Positions 38,928 through 48,753 are shown, numbered from the stretch's first letter. The stretch: 64,000 bases of DNA from Acidobacteriota bacterium (GCA_018268995.1 JAFDVL010000007.1:51381-115380), one strand, 5' to 3'. The notes: generated from the sequence alone by a model not told the origin. Numbers and translations are program-made.

Positions 38928-40607
38928 ATGAATCGCACTACATTATCGCTTTGCCTGATTTTCATTATGTTGATTACTTCAATTTCCATTCCTACTGCTT
39001 CGCAAAATGCGCTGGGGGATCGTTATAACTCTCGGCGAGGTGGTGGGCGTTCTGTTGTGCGCGCAATGAACGGAATGGTGGCAACCAGCCAGCCGTTGGC
39101 TTCGGCAGCAGGCTTGCGCATTCTGCAACAAGGCGGAAATGCAATTGATGCGGCCATCGCGGCAGCCGCTGTGCTCTGCGTTGTCGAACCGATGATGGTC
39201 AGTCCCGGCGGCGACTTGTTCGCGTTGATTTGGGATGCGAAGAAAAGGGAATTGAAGGCGCTAAACGCCAGCGGTCGCGCGCCGAAAGCCATCAGCTTGG
39301 ATGAACTGAAAAAGCGCGGCATCACAAAGAAACCCGAATTCGGCATTCACACCGTCACGGTTCCCGGCGCAGTGGATGGTTGGGCGACGTTGCTGAAAAG
39401 TCACGGGACGATGACGCTGGCGCAAGTTTTACAACCCGCAATTGAATATGCTGAACGCGGCTTCCCCGTCACCGAAATCATCGGCGCAGATTGGAATGAG
39501 GGTGTGCAACATAAAGGCAATGCCGACTTTGCCGCAACGTTTTTGCCGAATGGGAAACCGCCCGCAGTTGGCGAAATCTTCACCAACAAAAACCTTGCCA
39601 ACTCGCTCAAGCTGATTGCCAAAGGCGGACGCGACGTGATGTACAAAGGCGAACTCGCCGAAAAGATTGTGAAGTTTGCGCAAGCTCAAGGTGGCTTCCA
39701 CACGATGCAGGATTTCGCCGCACACACATCAACCTGGGTCGAGCCGATCAGCACAACGTATCGCGGTCACACCGTCTACGAATTGCCACCGAATAATCAG
39801 GGCTTGGCCGCATTGCAGATGCTGAATATTCTGGAAGGCTACGACGTGAAATCTCTAGGCCACAATTCTGCCGAATATTTGCACTTGCTTGTCGAAGCCA
39901 AAAAACTCGCGTTCGTGGATCGCGCCAAGCACATCGCCGACCCCGCATTTTACAAGGCTCCACTCGCGCAACTGCTCTCGAAAGACTACGCCGCCGAACT
40001 GCGCAAAAAGATCAACCTCGGCCAAGCCCAAGACCCAACCGCCAACGGCCCCAGCGGCGGCGAAGACACCGTCTACCTGACCGTTGTAGACAAAGACCGC
40101 AACTGCGTCTCGTTTATTCAAAGCATCTTCAGCGCGTTCGGTTCCGGCTTAGTCGCTGGCGACACGGGCATCGTCCTGCACAATCGTGGCGCAGGCTTTT
40201 CGTTTGATCCGACGAATGCCAATAAGCTCGAAGGCGGCAAGCGTCCGTTTCACACGTTGATCCCTGCGATGGTTTTCCAAAACGGCAAGCCGTGGCTCAC
40301 GTTCGGCGTGATGGGCGGCGATATGCAGGCACAAGGCCACGTGCAAGTCTTGCTGAACATGATTGATTTCGGAATGGACGTGCAACAGGCAGGCGAGCAA
40401 CCCCGCTTTCGCCACTTTGAAAATGGATTGGCGTTAGAATCTGCGATTGGCGCAGACGTGCGAAAAGCTCTCGAATCCAAAGGCCATAAGCTGACGACCG
40501 CATCAGGAATGTTCGGCGGCTATCAAGCGATCATGATTGATCCGGTGAGCGGTGCGTTGGCGGGTGGATCAGATGTGCGCAAAGATGGCTGTGCGATTGG
40601 GTGGTGA
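38928..40607 (+). CDS. ggt: Gamma-glutamyltranspeptidase
   Basis: A 559-residue exported gamma-glutamyltransferase (signal peptide MNRTTLSLCLIFIMLITSIS), which hydrolyses glutathione and transfers gamma-glutamyl groups in the periplasm. The precursor self-cleaves before a Thr: here Thr381 in GGEDTVYLTVVD aligns with that residue. PGGDLFAL and RPFHTLIPAMVF are also family-like. Start ATG has AAGGAA upstream. By eye its codons use more C at third position than neighbours. Confidence 0.93.
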   Translation: MNRTTLSLCLIFIMLITSISIPTASQNALGDRYNSRRGGGRSVVRAMNGMVATSQPLASAAGLRILQQGGNAIDAAIAAAAVLCVVEPMMVSPGGDLFALIWDAKKRELKALNASGRAPKAISLDELKKRGITKKPEFGIHTVTVPGAVDGWATLLKSHGTMTLAQVLQPAIEYAERGFPVTEIIGADWNEGVQHKGNADFAATFLPNGKPPAVGEIFTNKNLANSLKLIAKGGRDVMYKGELAEKIVKFAQAQGGFHTMQDFAAHTSTWVEPISTTYRGHTVYELPPNNQGLAALQMLNILEGYDVKSLGHNSAEYLHLLVEAKKLAFVDRAKHIADPAFYKAPLAQLLSKDYAAELRKKINLGQAQDPTANGPSGGEDTVYLTVVDKDRNCVSFIQSIFSAFGSGLVAGDTGIVLHNRGAGFSFDPTNANKLEGGKRPFHTLIPAMVFQNGKPWLTFGVMGGDMQAQGHVQVLLNMIDFGMDVQQAGEQPRFRHFENGLALESAIGADVRKALESKGHKLTTASGMFGGYQAIMIDPVSGALAGGSDVRKDGCAIGW

Positions 40608-40616
40608 GGGGCGGCA

Positions 40617-40719
40617 TTGCTATCGGTACGGTTGCTATCGGTACGGTACGAGGAGCGGTAGCGACTTGATTGAGCGATATGCCTCCGCACCAAGTCGCTA
40701 CCGCTCCTCGTACCGTACC
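40617..40719. repeat. Palindromic element with 15-base tandem repeat
   Basis: Two tandem copies of TTGCTATCGGTACGG (40617-40631 and 40632-40646) run into a perfect 29-base inverted repeat: left arm 40640-40668 (GGTACGGTACGAGG onward), right arm 40691-40719, loop 22 bases. It fills the gap between two converging genes, so it may also end transcription. Looks like a dispersed REP-like element. Confidence 0.8.
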
Positions 40720-40724
40720 AATCT

Positions 40725-42758
40725 CTATTTTGCCTTCAGGGCGACCAATGTCAAATCATCTTCCAGCTTCCGCCCCTCTGACCACGCTTCCGCCGCCGCC
40801 AACAATTGCGCAATGATTTCGTCCGGCGCGCATTGCGCACACGCCTGTAAACATTGCTCCACGCGCTCCTCGCCGAACATTTCGTCCGCCGGATTGAACA
40901 ACTCCGTCAAGCCATCGCTCAGCAGCAGCAACACATCGCCCGGCTCCATCTCCGTCGTCATTTCGCGGTAGCGATAGTTCGTCACGCTGCCCAACGGCAA
41001 GCCGGTCAGGTTGATGCGCTCGACCGTGTTTGTCGCTTGCCGATAGACGAGCAGCGGCGGCATTCCGGCTATCGCTACATTCACGCGGCGTTCGTCGCAT
41101 TTGACCAGCGCCAGCGCCATAAACACACCACGCATTTGCATCTGTTTGAGCGTCTGGCTCATGCGCGTGAAGATGTGCGGAAGATCGGGATGATAAGCCA
41201 GCGTCACAAACAAACTCTTCACCGCCGCGACCATCGTGCCTGCCTTCAAGCCATGCCCCGTCGCATCGCCGACCGCCACAGTGAGCGTGCCGTCATCGCC
41301 GAGATGAAAGTCGTAGTAATCGCCTCCGACTTCCGAAGCGGTTTGCATGTGTGCGGCGAGGTCGAGGTGCGGCAGGTTGGGCAATTTCTTCGGCAGCATG
41401 GAAAGCTGCAATTGGCGGGCTTCTTCGAGTTCTTTGGCCTTGCGGTCGTGTTCAGCTTTGACTTTCTCGTGTTCGAGCGCGGCGGCGGAGAGTTGTTTGA
41501 CTTGGACAAGTTGTTCTTTGAGGTCGTAACTCGTACGAGCGAATTGCTTGGCAAGATAGATGGCAAGAGTAATGATGAGAAGAAGTGAGACGGCATTTCT
41601 CATCGTTGCTGTTGGGGTTATCACTATGAAATTGGTAAGTAAACCAAAGACAGTGAATAAGAACACGCCGCCGCCTACGATCCAGGCTCCCGGTATTTTT
41701 TTTCTGATCGCGAGTATCGCAACTCGCCCCATTTCTACGACAGGAAATATGGAAACCGGGAGGCCAAAGTAAAACTTTGCGAGATTCCTTGGGCTAGGAA
41801 ATACCAATAATGTCGCTACGGCGTATAGCACCGCCACAACTAACCAGAGCCAAAACCATTTTGGCACGCGCAGCGAGAATATTGCATACATAAATGGCAA
41901 CAGTAACCCGCGCCCTAAAATAACTATGAAGCCGTTCATCGTCCCCCAAAAGCCCCATTCGGCAATGCTAGGATGTCCCACATAATAGAACACTACAATT
42001 GCAGTGCCAGCAGCGACGGAGCAGGCATACAAACCAAAGAACAGGCTGGCACGTTGTTGCGGGAAAAATCCATACAGGAGCAGATAGAGCACGCCAATTG
42101 CAAGGAATAGCCCTACTCGCAAAAGATCGTAGGCTACCTCTGTTCTGAAAGCTATGTGATCGGCGAATGCTTGCCTCAACCTCGTAACGCTAATATCAAA
42201 TCCAGTACCCCTGAACATGTCGGCAAGCCACCTACCCCGCCAGCCTGATAGGTCTCGCATTGCCATGCACGAATACCGCACCGCAATCACATGTTCGCTA
42301 CGCTCATCCAGCACGATGTCGAACGGTTGCGAGTTCGGGTTGTATTCGACTTCTGCTTCCGGCGTTGTTCCAACCGTGCCGAAGCGTTCGACAAGCTTGC
42401 CGTTCAGATAAATCTCCGACGCGCCGTAATGCACCATCACCAGTGCGAGGGGCTGATTCGCTAAGGCCGGATCAACTTTCAATCGCACCCGAAACCAACC
42501 GATGCCGTGCCAGCCGCTGTTTGGAATACGGTCGAGCGTGATCGCCGTGCCATTCAACGTTTCCCACGCGCGATCATCGAACTGCGGCTCGGCAAACTGC
42601 GGCTCATCGTGCGGCGAATATTTCCAACCGAGCTTGTCGAGTTCGACGGCTTGGCCGTTTTGCAATTGGTCAGCGGTCAGGGTGAAGCCGGCTTGGCCGT
42701 TCGCTGCGCTGGGCAGTAACCAGAGAATCAGCCATAACCAATGGGGCGTTCTGTGCAT
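40725..42758 (-). CDS. SpoIIE-type phosphatase with 7TM signal-sensing region
   Basis: A 677-residue membrane regulator. Signal peptide (MHRTPHWLWLILWLL), then a periplasmic beta-rich sensory domain (jelly-roll-like, LVMVHYGASEIYLNGKLVE), seven membrane segments between about residues 205 and 405 (7TMR-DISM style), a coiled coil, and a C-terminal PP2C/SpoIIE phosphatase (HLDLAAHMQTASEVGGDYYD, VAVGDATGHG, LLLSDGLTELF). Such proteins reverse serine kinase phosphorylation in partner-switching cascades. No anti-sigma or antagonist gene is adjacent. Converges with ggt across the palindromic element. Confidence 0.92.
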   Translation of the reverse strand: MHRTPHWLWLILWLLPSAANGQAGFTLTADQLQNGQAVELDKLGWKYSPHDEPQFAEPQFDDRAWETLNGTAITLDRIPNSGWHGIGWFRVRLKVDPALANQPLALVMVHYGASEIYLNGKLVERFGTVGTTPEAEVEYNPNSQPFDIVLDERSEHVIAVRYSCMAMRDLSGWRGRWLADMFRGTGFDISVTRLRQAFADHIAFRTEVAYDLLRVGLFLAIGVLYLLLYGFFPQQRASLFFGLYACSVAAGTAIVVFYYVGHPSIAEWGFWGTMNGFIVILGRGLLLPFMYAIFSLRVPKWFWLWLVVAVLYAVATLLVFPSPRNLAKFYFGLPVSIFPVVEMGRVAILAIRKKIPGAWIVGGGVFLFTVFGLLTNFIVITPTATMRNAVSLLLIITLAIYLAKQFARTSYDLKEQLVQVKQLSAAALEHEKVKAEHDRKAKELEEARQLQLSMLPKKLPNLPHLDLAAHMQTASEVGGDYYDFHLGDDGTLTVAVGDATGHGLKAGTMVAAVKSLFVTLAYHPDLPHIFTRMSQTLKQMQMRGVFMALALVKCDERRVNVAIAGMPPLLVYRQATNTVERINLTGLPLGSVTNYRYREMTTEMEPGDVLLLLSDGLTELFNPADEMFGEERVEQCLQACAQCAPDEIIAQLLAAAEAWSEGRKLEDDLTLVALKAK

Positions 42759-43187
42759 GTTTCCTCACGATGAATAGGATTGGACTACGGCGTCGCATTG
42801 TATGGCAGAAGCGCGCGCGATGCACGACGTAAAGCACTGTTTCAATGGATCAGGATACGGCTTGGCGATTGTTGACAAAGGGCCTGTCACGCACAGAGGC
42901 TGAAGCCAGAGTCGTTATTCATGGAGACCAGTCATTAGGGCACCCCATCTTTGGCATGCTGGCGGTTATGGCCTAACTACATTGCTATTTTTTGCTTTCT
43001 ACGTTAAAACCAAAATCGTAGCTAAAAAATCTTCCGGCAAATTTAGTTACCTTGGATCGTATCTTTAAATATCCTCAATTCACGAAACGAAATCAGCTAA
43101 CTTCCTGAGCCGCATCCTTTGTCGTCTGCTCAGCATCAATCACGCAGGTGCATCCGTCTCTTGATGTCGCCTGCAAGGAGTCAAAAT
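42759..43187. other. 429-base intergenic region, no gene found
   Basis: Between the divergent phosphatase and BNR-protein genes. TTGACA occurs at 42872-42877 but I find no convincing -10 box at normal spacing. Several TTTTT/AAAAA runs. No tRNA, riboswitch or repeat I can support. Confidence 0.5.
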
Positions 43188-45674
43188 ATGAAGCCCCAAT
43201 TCTTACCAAGGCAAGATCGGTTTGCCTGTGCAAGAGTGTCTGTGCTTTCGTTGCTTGCGCTGCTGCTCATTTCTCTCAGCGGAGTAGCAGGCGTGATCCC
43301 AGAGAAAGAAACATCAACTTCCCCACCCGTTAGAAAATTCAACAAGATCAAGACTAAAAAAAATGCCAAGCTTCCGGCTCGATATAAAGGCATGCTGAAA
43401 CGGATGCCGACGATGGAGGAAGAAGGCGAGAAAGACAAACTTGCCAAAGGGCGCGAAGATGTCTCAGAGCGCCAGAAATGGTTCATGTTGCAAAGAACTT
43501 ATCCTTTTAAGACATTGTCGCGCAATGTTCGACGTGATGCCTATGATGCAACAATGACGCAGGGATTCGCTGAATCCGTAGTCGAAGTAGAAAATTATAG
43601 CTGGCGCGCCATCGGGCCGATGCCGAGTCGTTCTGCCTACTATGATACAAATTGGGGGCCGTTGAGCGGTCGCATCAATTCAATTGCTGTTGCTCCGAAT
43701 AATGCACAATTAATCCTGATTGGTGGAGCTACAGGCGGCATTTGGCGTTCAACGGATGGGGGCAGATCGTTCGTGCCTGTGTCAGATAATCACGTTGACT
43801 TAGCAGTTGGTTCCATCGCGTTTTCACAAAGCGATCCGAACATTGTCTATGCGGGAATGGGAGATGCACACGGATTTTATTTTGGCAGCGGGATTTTGAA
43901 ATCAACGGATGCTGGGAAAACCTGGAAGCGTGTTAACAACGACTCTTTTCCTGAACCCGGGACCGTCCATAAATTAGCCGTTGATCCAAACAATCCGAAT
44001 CGTGTGTATGTGGCGCTGTTCTATTCAGGCGTGGATTATCAGGCTGGTGGCATTCTTGTCTCAGCGGATGGCGGTGTCAGTTGGAAGAAAACCTTTACTG
44101 GTTGGGTGAACGATGTTGCTGTTCATCCCACAGATGCAAACACGATTTACGCAACTCTCTCGTATGATCCTGATGACCCCACTTCAAGCACACAGGGGCT
44201 GCATCGTTCAACCGATGGTGGACAAACCTGGAAGCAAATTTACCAATCAGCCTATGAGATCACGTATGACATTAGATTTGCTTCGTCCCCGGCGAATCCA
44301 CAAGTGCTTTACGTTTATCTGGGTGGTTATCTCAGAGATGTTTTCGGCGTGCGTCTGGTGGTGAGTCCTGATGGTGGGGCAACCTGGACGGATCGTGGTG
44401 GGAAGGGAATTGACCCTGCACAATTCAGCTATAACACTTATCTGGCGGTTGATCCGCGTAATGCAAATAACGTCTATGTTGGGACGGTAGATGTTCATCG
44501 CAGTGATGATGCGGGGCGCACCTGGGAAAACCTTACGCAGACCAGTGGGCCAAATGGTGAATTCAATTACGAAAATTCCTTTACCCATCCTGATCAACAC
44601 GCCATCGCTTTTTCTCCCAATTCCCCTGATGTTTTGTACTTTGGGAATGATGGAGGATTCTTTGTTTCGACAGATCGTGGCAAGACAATTCAGTCGCAAA
44701 ATAACTCGTTGGCTCTCACCCAATTTGTTTCGTATGTCGTACATCCAACGAATCCGCTGATTTCCTATGGCGGCACACAGGACAACGGAACACAGCGACG
44801 AGTAAACGGCGGGCTGGTGTGGCAGGATTTTATAGGTGGTGATGGCGGCAATGTCGTTATTAACCCGACCAATCCAAGCCAAGTCTTTACGACAATTTAT
44901 TATGGCTTGGGCGTCAAGGTGGATGAAAACGGAGATGTATTGCCAAACGATGTGACGACCTACCCTGAATTATTTGGCGAGGATTTTGGGAATGGAAACA
45001 TCGGCTTCTATCCGCCTTTCGTCGGCAATGGTGTAGACAATCGCATGTACTTTGGCAGCTACCGTCTCTTCATCAGCAATGATTTTGGTGATACCTGGTA
45101 CACGCCCGGATGGCGACGCGATCTGACCAAAGGTGCGCCTCCAGGGCAGCGACCTGATGTCATCAACGCAATTGCTGTCTCGCGTTCAAATACGAATGTT
45201 ATCTATACGGGATCATTATTCGGACGCGCGATGGTGACGGCTACGGCAGGTCGCAGCTGGGCGGATATTACAGCCGGTTTGCCAAACCGAACGATTACCA
45301 GTATTACCGTAGATCGTGAAAATCCTGCTGTGTCTTACATCACATTTAGTGGATACGAAACCAATCACGTTTTCAAAACCACGAACGCTGGCACGAGCTG
45401 GAAAAGCATCAGCACTGGGTTGCCAGATGTTCCGGTCAACACCTTCCTCATAGACCCGCGCAATGCACAAACCATGTATGTTGGGACTGACATCGGTGTG
45501 TTTCGCTCTATTGATGGCGGATCAAGCTGGCAATACTTCAACAAAGGAATGCCACCGGTCATTGTTACTTCGCTGACCGCACAACGTAGTGGCTTGATTC
45601 AAGCTGGAACCTACGGTCGTGGCGCATTTGAACTTTTTACAAATCCAACCAAATCACAGGAGGCCTCACAATGA
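43188..45674 (+). CDS. Exported BNR/VPS10-sortilin-like beta-propeller protein
   Basis: An 828-residue exported protein with many repeats of the type S-DGG-TW and WRSTDGG-SF, each followed by V--SDPN-VYAGM-like strands, typical of BNR/sortilin (VPS10) propellers and glycosidase-like exoproteins. The signal sequence follows the ATG at 43188 (VSVLSLLALLLISLSGVAG). AAGGAG precedes that ATG; the frame opens earlier at 43119 with TTG but without a signal. Some members are xyloglucanases, but no catalytic residues were recognised, so function is uncertain. Overlaps the next gene by four bases. Confidence 0.88.
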   Translation: MKPQFLPRQDRFACARVSVLSLLALLLISLSGVAGVIPEKETSTSPPVRKFNKIKTKKNAKLPARYKGMLKRMPTMEEEGEKDKLAKGREDVSERQKWFMLQRTYPFKTLSRNVRRDAYDATMTQGFAESVVEVENYSWRAIGPMPSRSAYYDTNWGPLSGRINSIAVAPNNAQLILIGGATGGIWRSTDGGRSFVPVSDNHVDLAVGSIAFSQSDPNIVYAGMGDAHGFYFGSGILKSTDAGKTWKRVNNDSFPEPGTVHKLAVDPNNPNRVYVALFYSGVDYQAGGILVSADGGVSWKKTFTGWVNDVAVHPTDANTIYATLSYDPDDPTSSTQGLHRSTDGGQTWKQIYQSAYEITYDIRFASSPANPQVLYVYLGGYLRDVFGVRLVVSPDGGATWTDRGGKGIDPAQFSYNTYLAVDPRNANNVYVGTVDVHRSDDAGRTWENLTQTSGPNGEFNYENSFTHPDQHAIAFSPNSPDVLYFGNDGGFFVSTDRGKTIQSQNNSLALTQFVSYVVHPTNPLISYGGTQDNGTQRRVNGGLVWQDFIGGDGGNVVINPTNPSQVFTTIYYGLGVKVDENGDVLPNDVTTYPELFGEDFGNGNIGFYPPFVGNGVDNRMYFGSYRLFISNDFGDTWYTPGWRRDLTKGAPPGQRPDVINAIAVSRSNTNVIYTGSLFGRAMVTATAGRSWADITAGLPNRTITSITVDRENPAVSYITFSGYETNHVFKTTNAGTSWKSISTGLPDVPVNTFLIDPRNAQTMYVGTDIGVFRSIDGGSSWQYFNKGMPPVIVTSLTAQRSGLIQAGTYGRGAFELFTNPTKSQEASQ

Positions 45675-46282
45675 AATCACTCACCCTCACCCTCATATTT
45701 TTAGCAACCGTCTGTGTCAGCAGCGCATTTGCAGAACCCATCACCCTGACGTTTAGCGAACTCACACCGCGTTTTGCGCACGGTGTCAGTATCGGAGGCG
45801 TTTCATTTGGGTTTTCAATCAATGGTGCAGCTTCCCCCGATGCGATTTACAACAGCACGGCGGCGGGAAATACTCGCTTTATTCGCGGTTCTGCATTGGA
45901 AGGCAGTGTAGATGGCGCATTGACCTTGAATTTCACCCAGGCAACCAGTGTCTTGAGCTTTGGGGTGGCGCTGGACAGCTTTAATACGCTGGCCCCAGGC
46001 TTTACAGTGCGATTGTTTGATTCCTCGCTGAATCTGATCGGCACTTACAATGTCACGACAGTCAGCACGCTCTCTTTTACAGAAGGATTTTTTCAATATG
46101 GAGGGGTCCCGGTTGCCAGAGCTGTGATCACGTTCAGTTCGGCCATTGCGGGTGGTCGGTTCGCGCTGGATAACCTGACCTTCAATGCGATTCCAGAGCC
46201 TGCCAGCTTGTTATTGCTCGGCAGCGGAGTAGCCGGATTGATCGGTCTTGGCCGACGGCGATCTTCTCAAAGGAAATCCTGA
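45671..46282 (+). CDS. PEP-CTERM anchored protein
   Basis: A 203-residue exported protein: signal peptide MKSLTLTLIFLATVCVSSAFA, a beta-rich body (LTLTFSELTPRF-like strands, LNFTQATSVLSFGVALDSF), and a C-terminal IPEPASLLLL-type PEP-CTERM sorting signal ending in GRRRSSQRKS. The ATG overlaps the stop of the BNR protein and has AGGAGG upstream, so the two are co-translated and may form one surface complex. A terminator follows. Confidence 0.88.
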   Translation: MKSLTLTLIFLATVCVSSAFAEPITLTFSELTPRFAHGVSIGGVSFGFSINGAASPDAIYNSTAAGNTRFIRGSALEGSVDGALTLNFTQATSVLSFGVALDSFNTLAPGFTVRLFDSSLNLIGTYNVTTVSTLSFTEGFFQYGGVPVARAVITFSSAIAGGRFALDNLTFNAIPEPASLLLLGSGVAGLIGLGRRRSSQRKS

Positions 46283-46307
46283 TTTTCTTTTCACTTCCAG
46301 CGATAGA

Positions 46308-46343
46308 CCCCGGCAAGTTAAGGAACCTGCCGGGGTTTTGTTT
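46308..46343 (+). terminator. Terminator after the PEP-CTERM gene
   Basis: CCCCGGCA (46308-46315) / TGCCGGGG (46328-46335) with a 12-base loop, then TTTTGTTT. Typical rho-independent terminator. Confidence 0.85.
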
Positions 46344-46425
46344 GTGCAGTGACTTGATCAGGTAATGTCTTCTGCTTTATCTTGGGCGCACTTTTTTGAT
46401 CAACTTTTTTTGCTAGGAGTAATTA

Positions 46426-47439
46426 GTGAGTCATTCTTCAATTCGTACGACTGTCGTGGGATCGTATCCCGTTCCCGAATGGTTAATTGCTTTGCCGAGT
46501 CAGCAGGCGCTGATAGACGCCACTAAAGTTGTTTTTTCGATTCAGGAGCTGGCGGGCATTGATGTGGTAGTAGATGGCGAATTATATCGCTGGGATGTCA
46601 ATCATCCTGACACGAATGGAATGATTGAATATTTCATTCGCCCGATGGGTGGTATTCGCTCGACGATTACTCGGAGCGACATTGCTGAGTTTCGTCGGTT
46701 GGAAGGCATGGGGTTCCGCGCTGCTCCGGCAGGTGTTGTCGAAGGGGAAATTACGGAAGGCACTTTAAGTCTGATTTCCGATTATCAACGCGCACGTGCC
46801 TGTACCAACCATCCAATGAAGTTCACTCTTACCGGGCCGCACATGCTTTGCAAGACGCTGATGGATCATCATTATGGTTCGCAGGCAGAAATGGCAATGG
46901 GATTGGCAAAAGCCCTTGCCTTCCAGGTTGCTGAACTTGATCCTGAGGTGATTCAGATAGACGAAGCCAATATCACTGGTCATCCCGACGAGGCAGAATG
47001 GGCAGCAGCAGCAATCAATGTGGTGCTTGATGCTGCGACAAAGGCGAAGGAAAAGGGCGTTCATCTTTGCTTCGGAAACTATGGCGGACAATCAATTCAG
47101 CGCGGCGAATGGCGCAAATTAATCAGCTTTTTGAATGCCTTGCATTGTGATCACGTCGTGCTGGAAATGGCTTTTCGGGGGTATGACGAATTGCAATATT
47201 TTAAAGAGGAGCTTGACCCGCGAATCGGCCTTGGGTTGGGTGTGATAGACATCAAAGTGAACACCGTCGAATCGCCGGAGTTAGTCGCACAACGAATCGA
47301 ACAGGCGGCAAAAATCATGGGCGAGAATCGAATCACCTGGGTGCATCCCGATTGTGGTTTCTGGATGAACAAGCGTTCAATCGCAGATCGCAAGATCGCC
47401 GCACTGGTGAAAGGCCGGGATTTGTTTTTGGGGAGGTAA
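46426..47439 (+). CDS. Cobalamin-independent methionine synthase-like protein (MetE C-terminal)
   Basis: A 337-residue single-barrel protein of the MetE C-terminal family, which transfers methyl groups to thiols in a zinc-dependent way. All four zinc-binding positions look present: His and Cys in HLCFGNYGGQ, Glu in VLEMAFRGYD, Cys in HPDCGFWMN. Opens TTVVGSYPVPEW like other members. GTG start at 46426 with AGGAG seven bases before. It lacks the MetE N-terminal half, so it may use a methyl donor other than polyglutamyl folate. Confidence 0.88.
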   Translation: MSHSSIRTTVVGSYPVPEWLIALPSQQALIDATKVVFSIQELAGIDVVVDGELYRWDVNHPDTNGMIEYFIRPMGGIRSTITRSDIAEFRRLEGMGFRAAPAGVVEGEITEGTLSLISDYQRARACTNHPMKFTLTGPHMLCKTLMDHHYGSQAEMAMGLAKALAFQVAELDPEVIQIDEANITGHPDEAEWAAAAINVVLDAATKAKEKGVHLCFGNYGGQSIQRGEWRKLISFLNALHCDHVVLEMAFRGYDELQYFKEELDPRIGLGLGVIDIKVNTVESPELVAQRIEQAAKIMGENRITWVHPDCGFWMNKRSIADRKIAALVKGRDLFLGR

Positions 47440-47577
47440 GCGATTTCAGGCTTGTGCTTGATCCCTGTCGCAGTTCAATTCAATATCTATACAAATTCTG
47501 CTAAGCTGTATTTGTCAGTTGCCCTTTCACCGTTTTTCTTAACCATTGATTCTGCCCATTATTCGTCGGAGGTGATT

Positions 47578-48651
47578 ATGCACCAGCCTCTTTTTCTCTC
47601 GCTCAAAAGGGCAATTCTCCTGCTTTGCTTGCTCAATAGCCTGGGCTACGCCCAAGGATCAACGCGAATGGATCAGACTTCTGGATCGGGGGGCGGCTCA
47701 CGCGGAAATCATTCCATCCGTGGAAAAATCTTTATGCCTTCAGGTCGCTTACCAGAGCTGCGGATGCGGGTAGTTTTAGAAGTTTCCAGCGGAGGCATTT
47801 ATGCCGAAACTTTTTCTGATTCCGTCGGGAATTTTGAATTCCGATCCTTGCCTAACAACAACTATAAGATCGTCGTGCCAAGTGACGGTCAAACGTATGA
47901 TTCTGTTCAGGAAAATATGGAAGTGTCCGGCGCTGTTCCACGTACGTTCTCAACGCAATTGTATTTACGTGAAAAGGAACGGGACACCAGAAACGCGCAG
48001 AATAAAATGATCTCCGCTGCGGAATTTTCGCAGGAGGTCCCTAAGCCCGCGAAGAAAAGTTTTGAGCAGGGCGTAAAGAAAATGAAAGACGGTAAAAATC
48101 AGGAGGCAGCGACCCATTTTCAGGAAGCCCTGAAAATTTATCCTGAATATTTACAGGCTCTCAATAAAATGGGCGAATTGCAGCTTTCCCAGCAACAAGT
48201 GGCAGAAGCAGAGTCGCTTTTTCAGCAGGCACTGAAAATTGCTCCAAAATATCCGCAAACGCATATTAATTTAGGCATGCTCTATGTCGGCAATAAACGC
48301 TATCCAGAAGCGATTGAGCATTTAGACGCGGCCAATAACCTTGATGAAAGCTTTCCGATGGCGCATTTGAATTTGGGCGTAGCACTGTTAGAAGTTACTC
48401 CGCAAAGTGAGGCGAATCTCGAACGCGCCGAGAGGGAATTCATAAAAGCGCTATCGTTGGGAGGCACTCAACTGGCGTATGTGCATAAATTCCTTTTCAA
48501 TTTGCATGTCCGACGCCGCGACTACAGCAAAGCAGCATCGGAATTGGAAGCCTACCTGAAACAAGTCCCCAATGCGCCTGATGCACCACAAGTGCAGGAA
48601 ATGATTGCCAAGGTGAAAAAGGCTGCCCAAACTCCGGCTTCCAAGCCCTAA
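47578..48651 (+). CDS. Exported TPR protein with a carboxypeptidase-regulatory-like domain
   Basis: A 357-residue exported protein. Signal peptide MHQPLFLSLKRAILLLCLL. After a Gly/Ser-rich spacer, residues about 45-120 look like a carboxypeptidase-regulatory/CNA-B type beta-sandwich (SIRGKIFMPSGRLPELRMRV, SVGNFEFRSLPNNNYKIVVP). About five TPR units follow (ATHFQEALKIYPEYLQALN, AESLFQQALKIAPKYPQTH). Start ATG 47578 has a near-perfect GGAGGTGATT. The frame also opens at 47452, but the ribosome site decides. Role unknown. Confidence 0.86.
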   Translation: MHQPLFLSLKRAILLLCLLNSLGYAQGSTRMDQTSGSGGGSRGNHSIRGKIFMPSGRLPELRMRVVLEVSSGGIYAETFSDSVGNFEFRSLPNNNYKIVVPSDGQTYDSVQENMEVSGAVPRTFSTQLYLREKERDTRNAQNKMISAAEFSQEVPKPAKKSFEQGVKKMKDGKNQEAATHFQEALKIYPEYLQALNKMGELQLSQQQVAEAESLFQQALKIAPKYPQTHINLGMLYVGNKRYPEAIEHLDAANNLDESFPMAHLNLGVALLEVTPQSEANLERAEREFIKALSLGGTQLAYVHKFLFNLHVRRRDYSKAASELEAYLKQVPNAPDAPQVQEMIAKVKKAAQTPASKP

Positions 48652-48674
48652 TGACAGAATAAACCCTCCCTATG

Positions 48675-48696
48675 GCGTGCTTGCTTCCAAGCGCGC
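48675..48696. terminator. Hairpin between converging genes
   Basis: GCGTGCTTG-CTTC-CAAGCGCGC, nine base pairs with one G-U, four-base loop, between two converging genes. No T tract, so weak as a terminator. Confidence 0.45.
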
Positions 48697-48753
48697 TCGC
48701 CGTATTGCTTCCAGGATGCAAAACTGTGTAATTGGCATCAGCCACCAATAGCC

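Noticed and set aside
40854..41588. 244-residue open frame on the plus strand
   Set aside because: It lies antisense inside the SpoIIE phosphatase coding region, has no family signature, and its composition is the mirror of the codon pattern of the real gene.
42759..43187. Possible tRNA or riboswitch in the 429-base gap
   Set aside because: I found no cloverleaf pairing or known riboswitch core.
43119..43187. Extended TTG start for the BNR/VPS10-like protein
   Set aside because: The residues before 43188 are not signal-like and AAGGAG sits correctly before ATG 43188.
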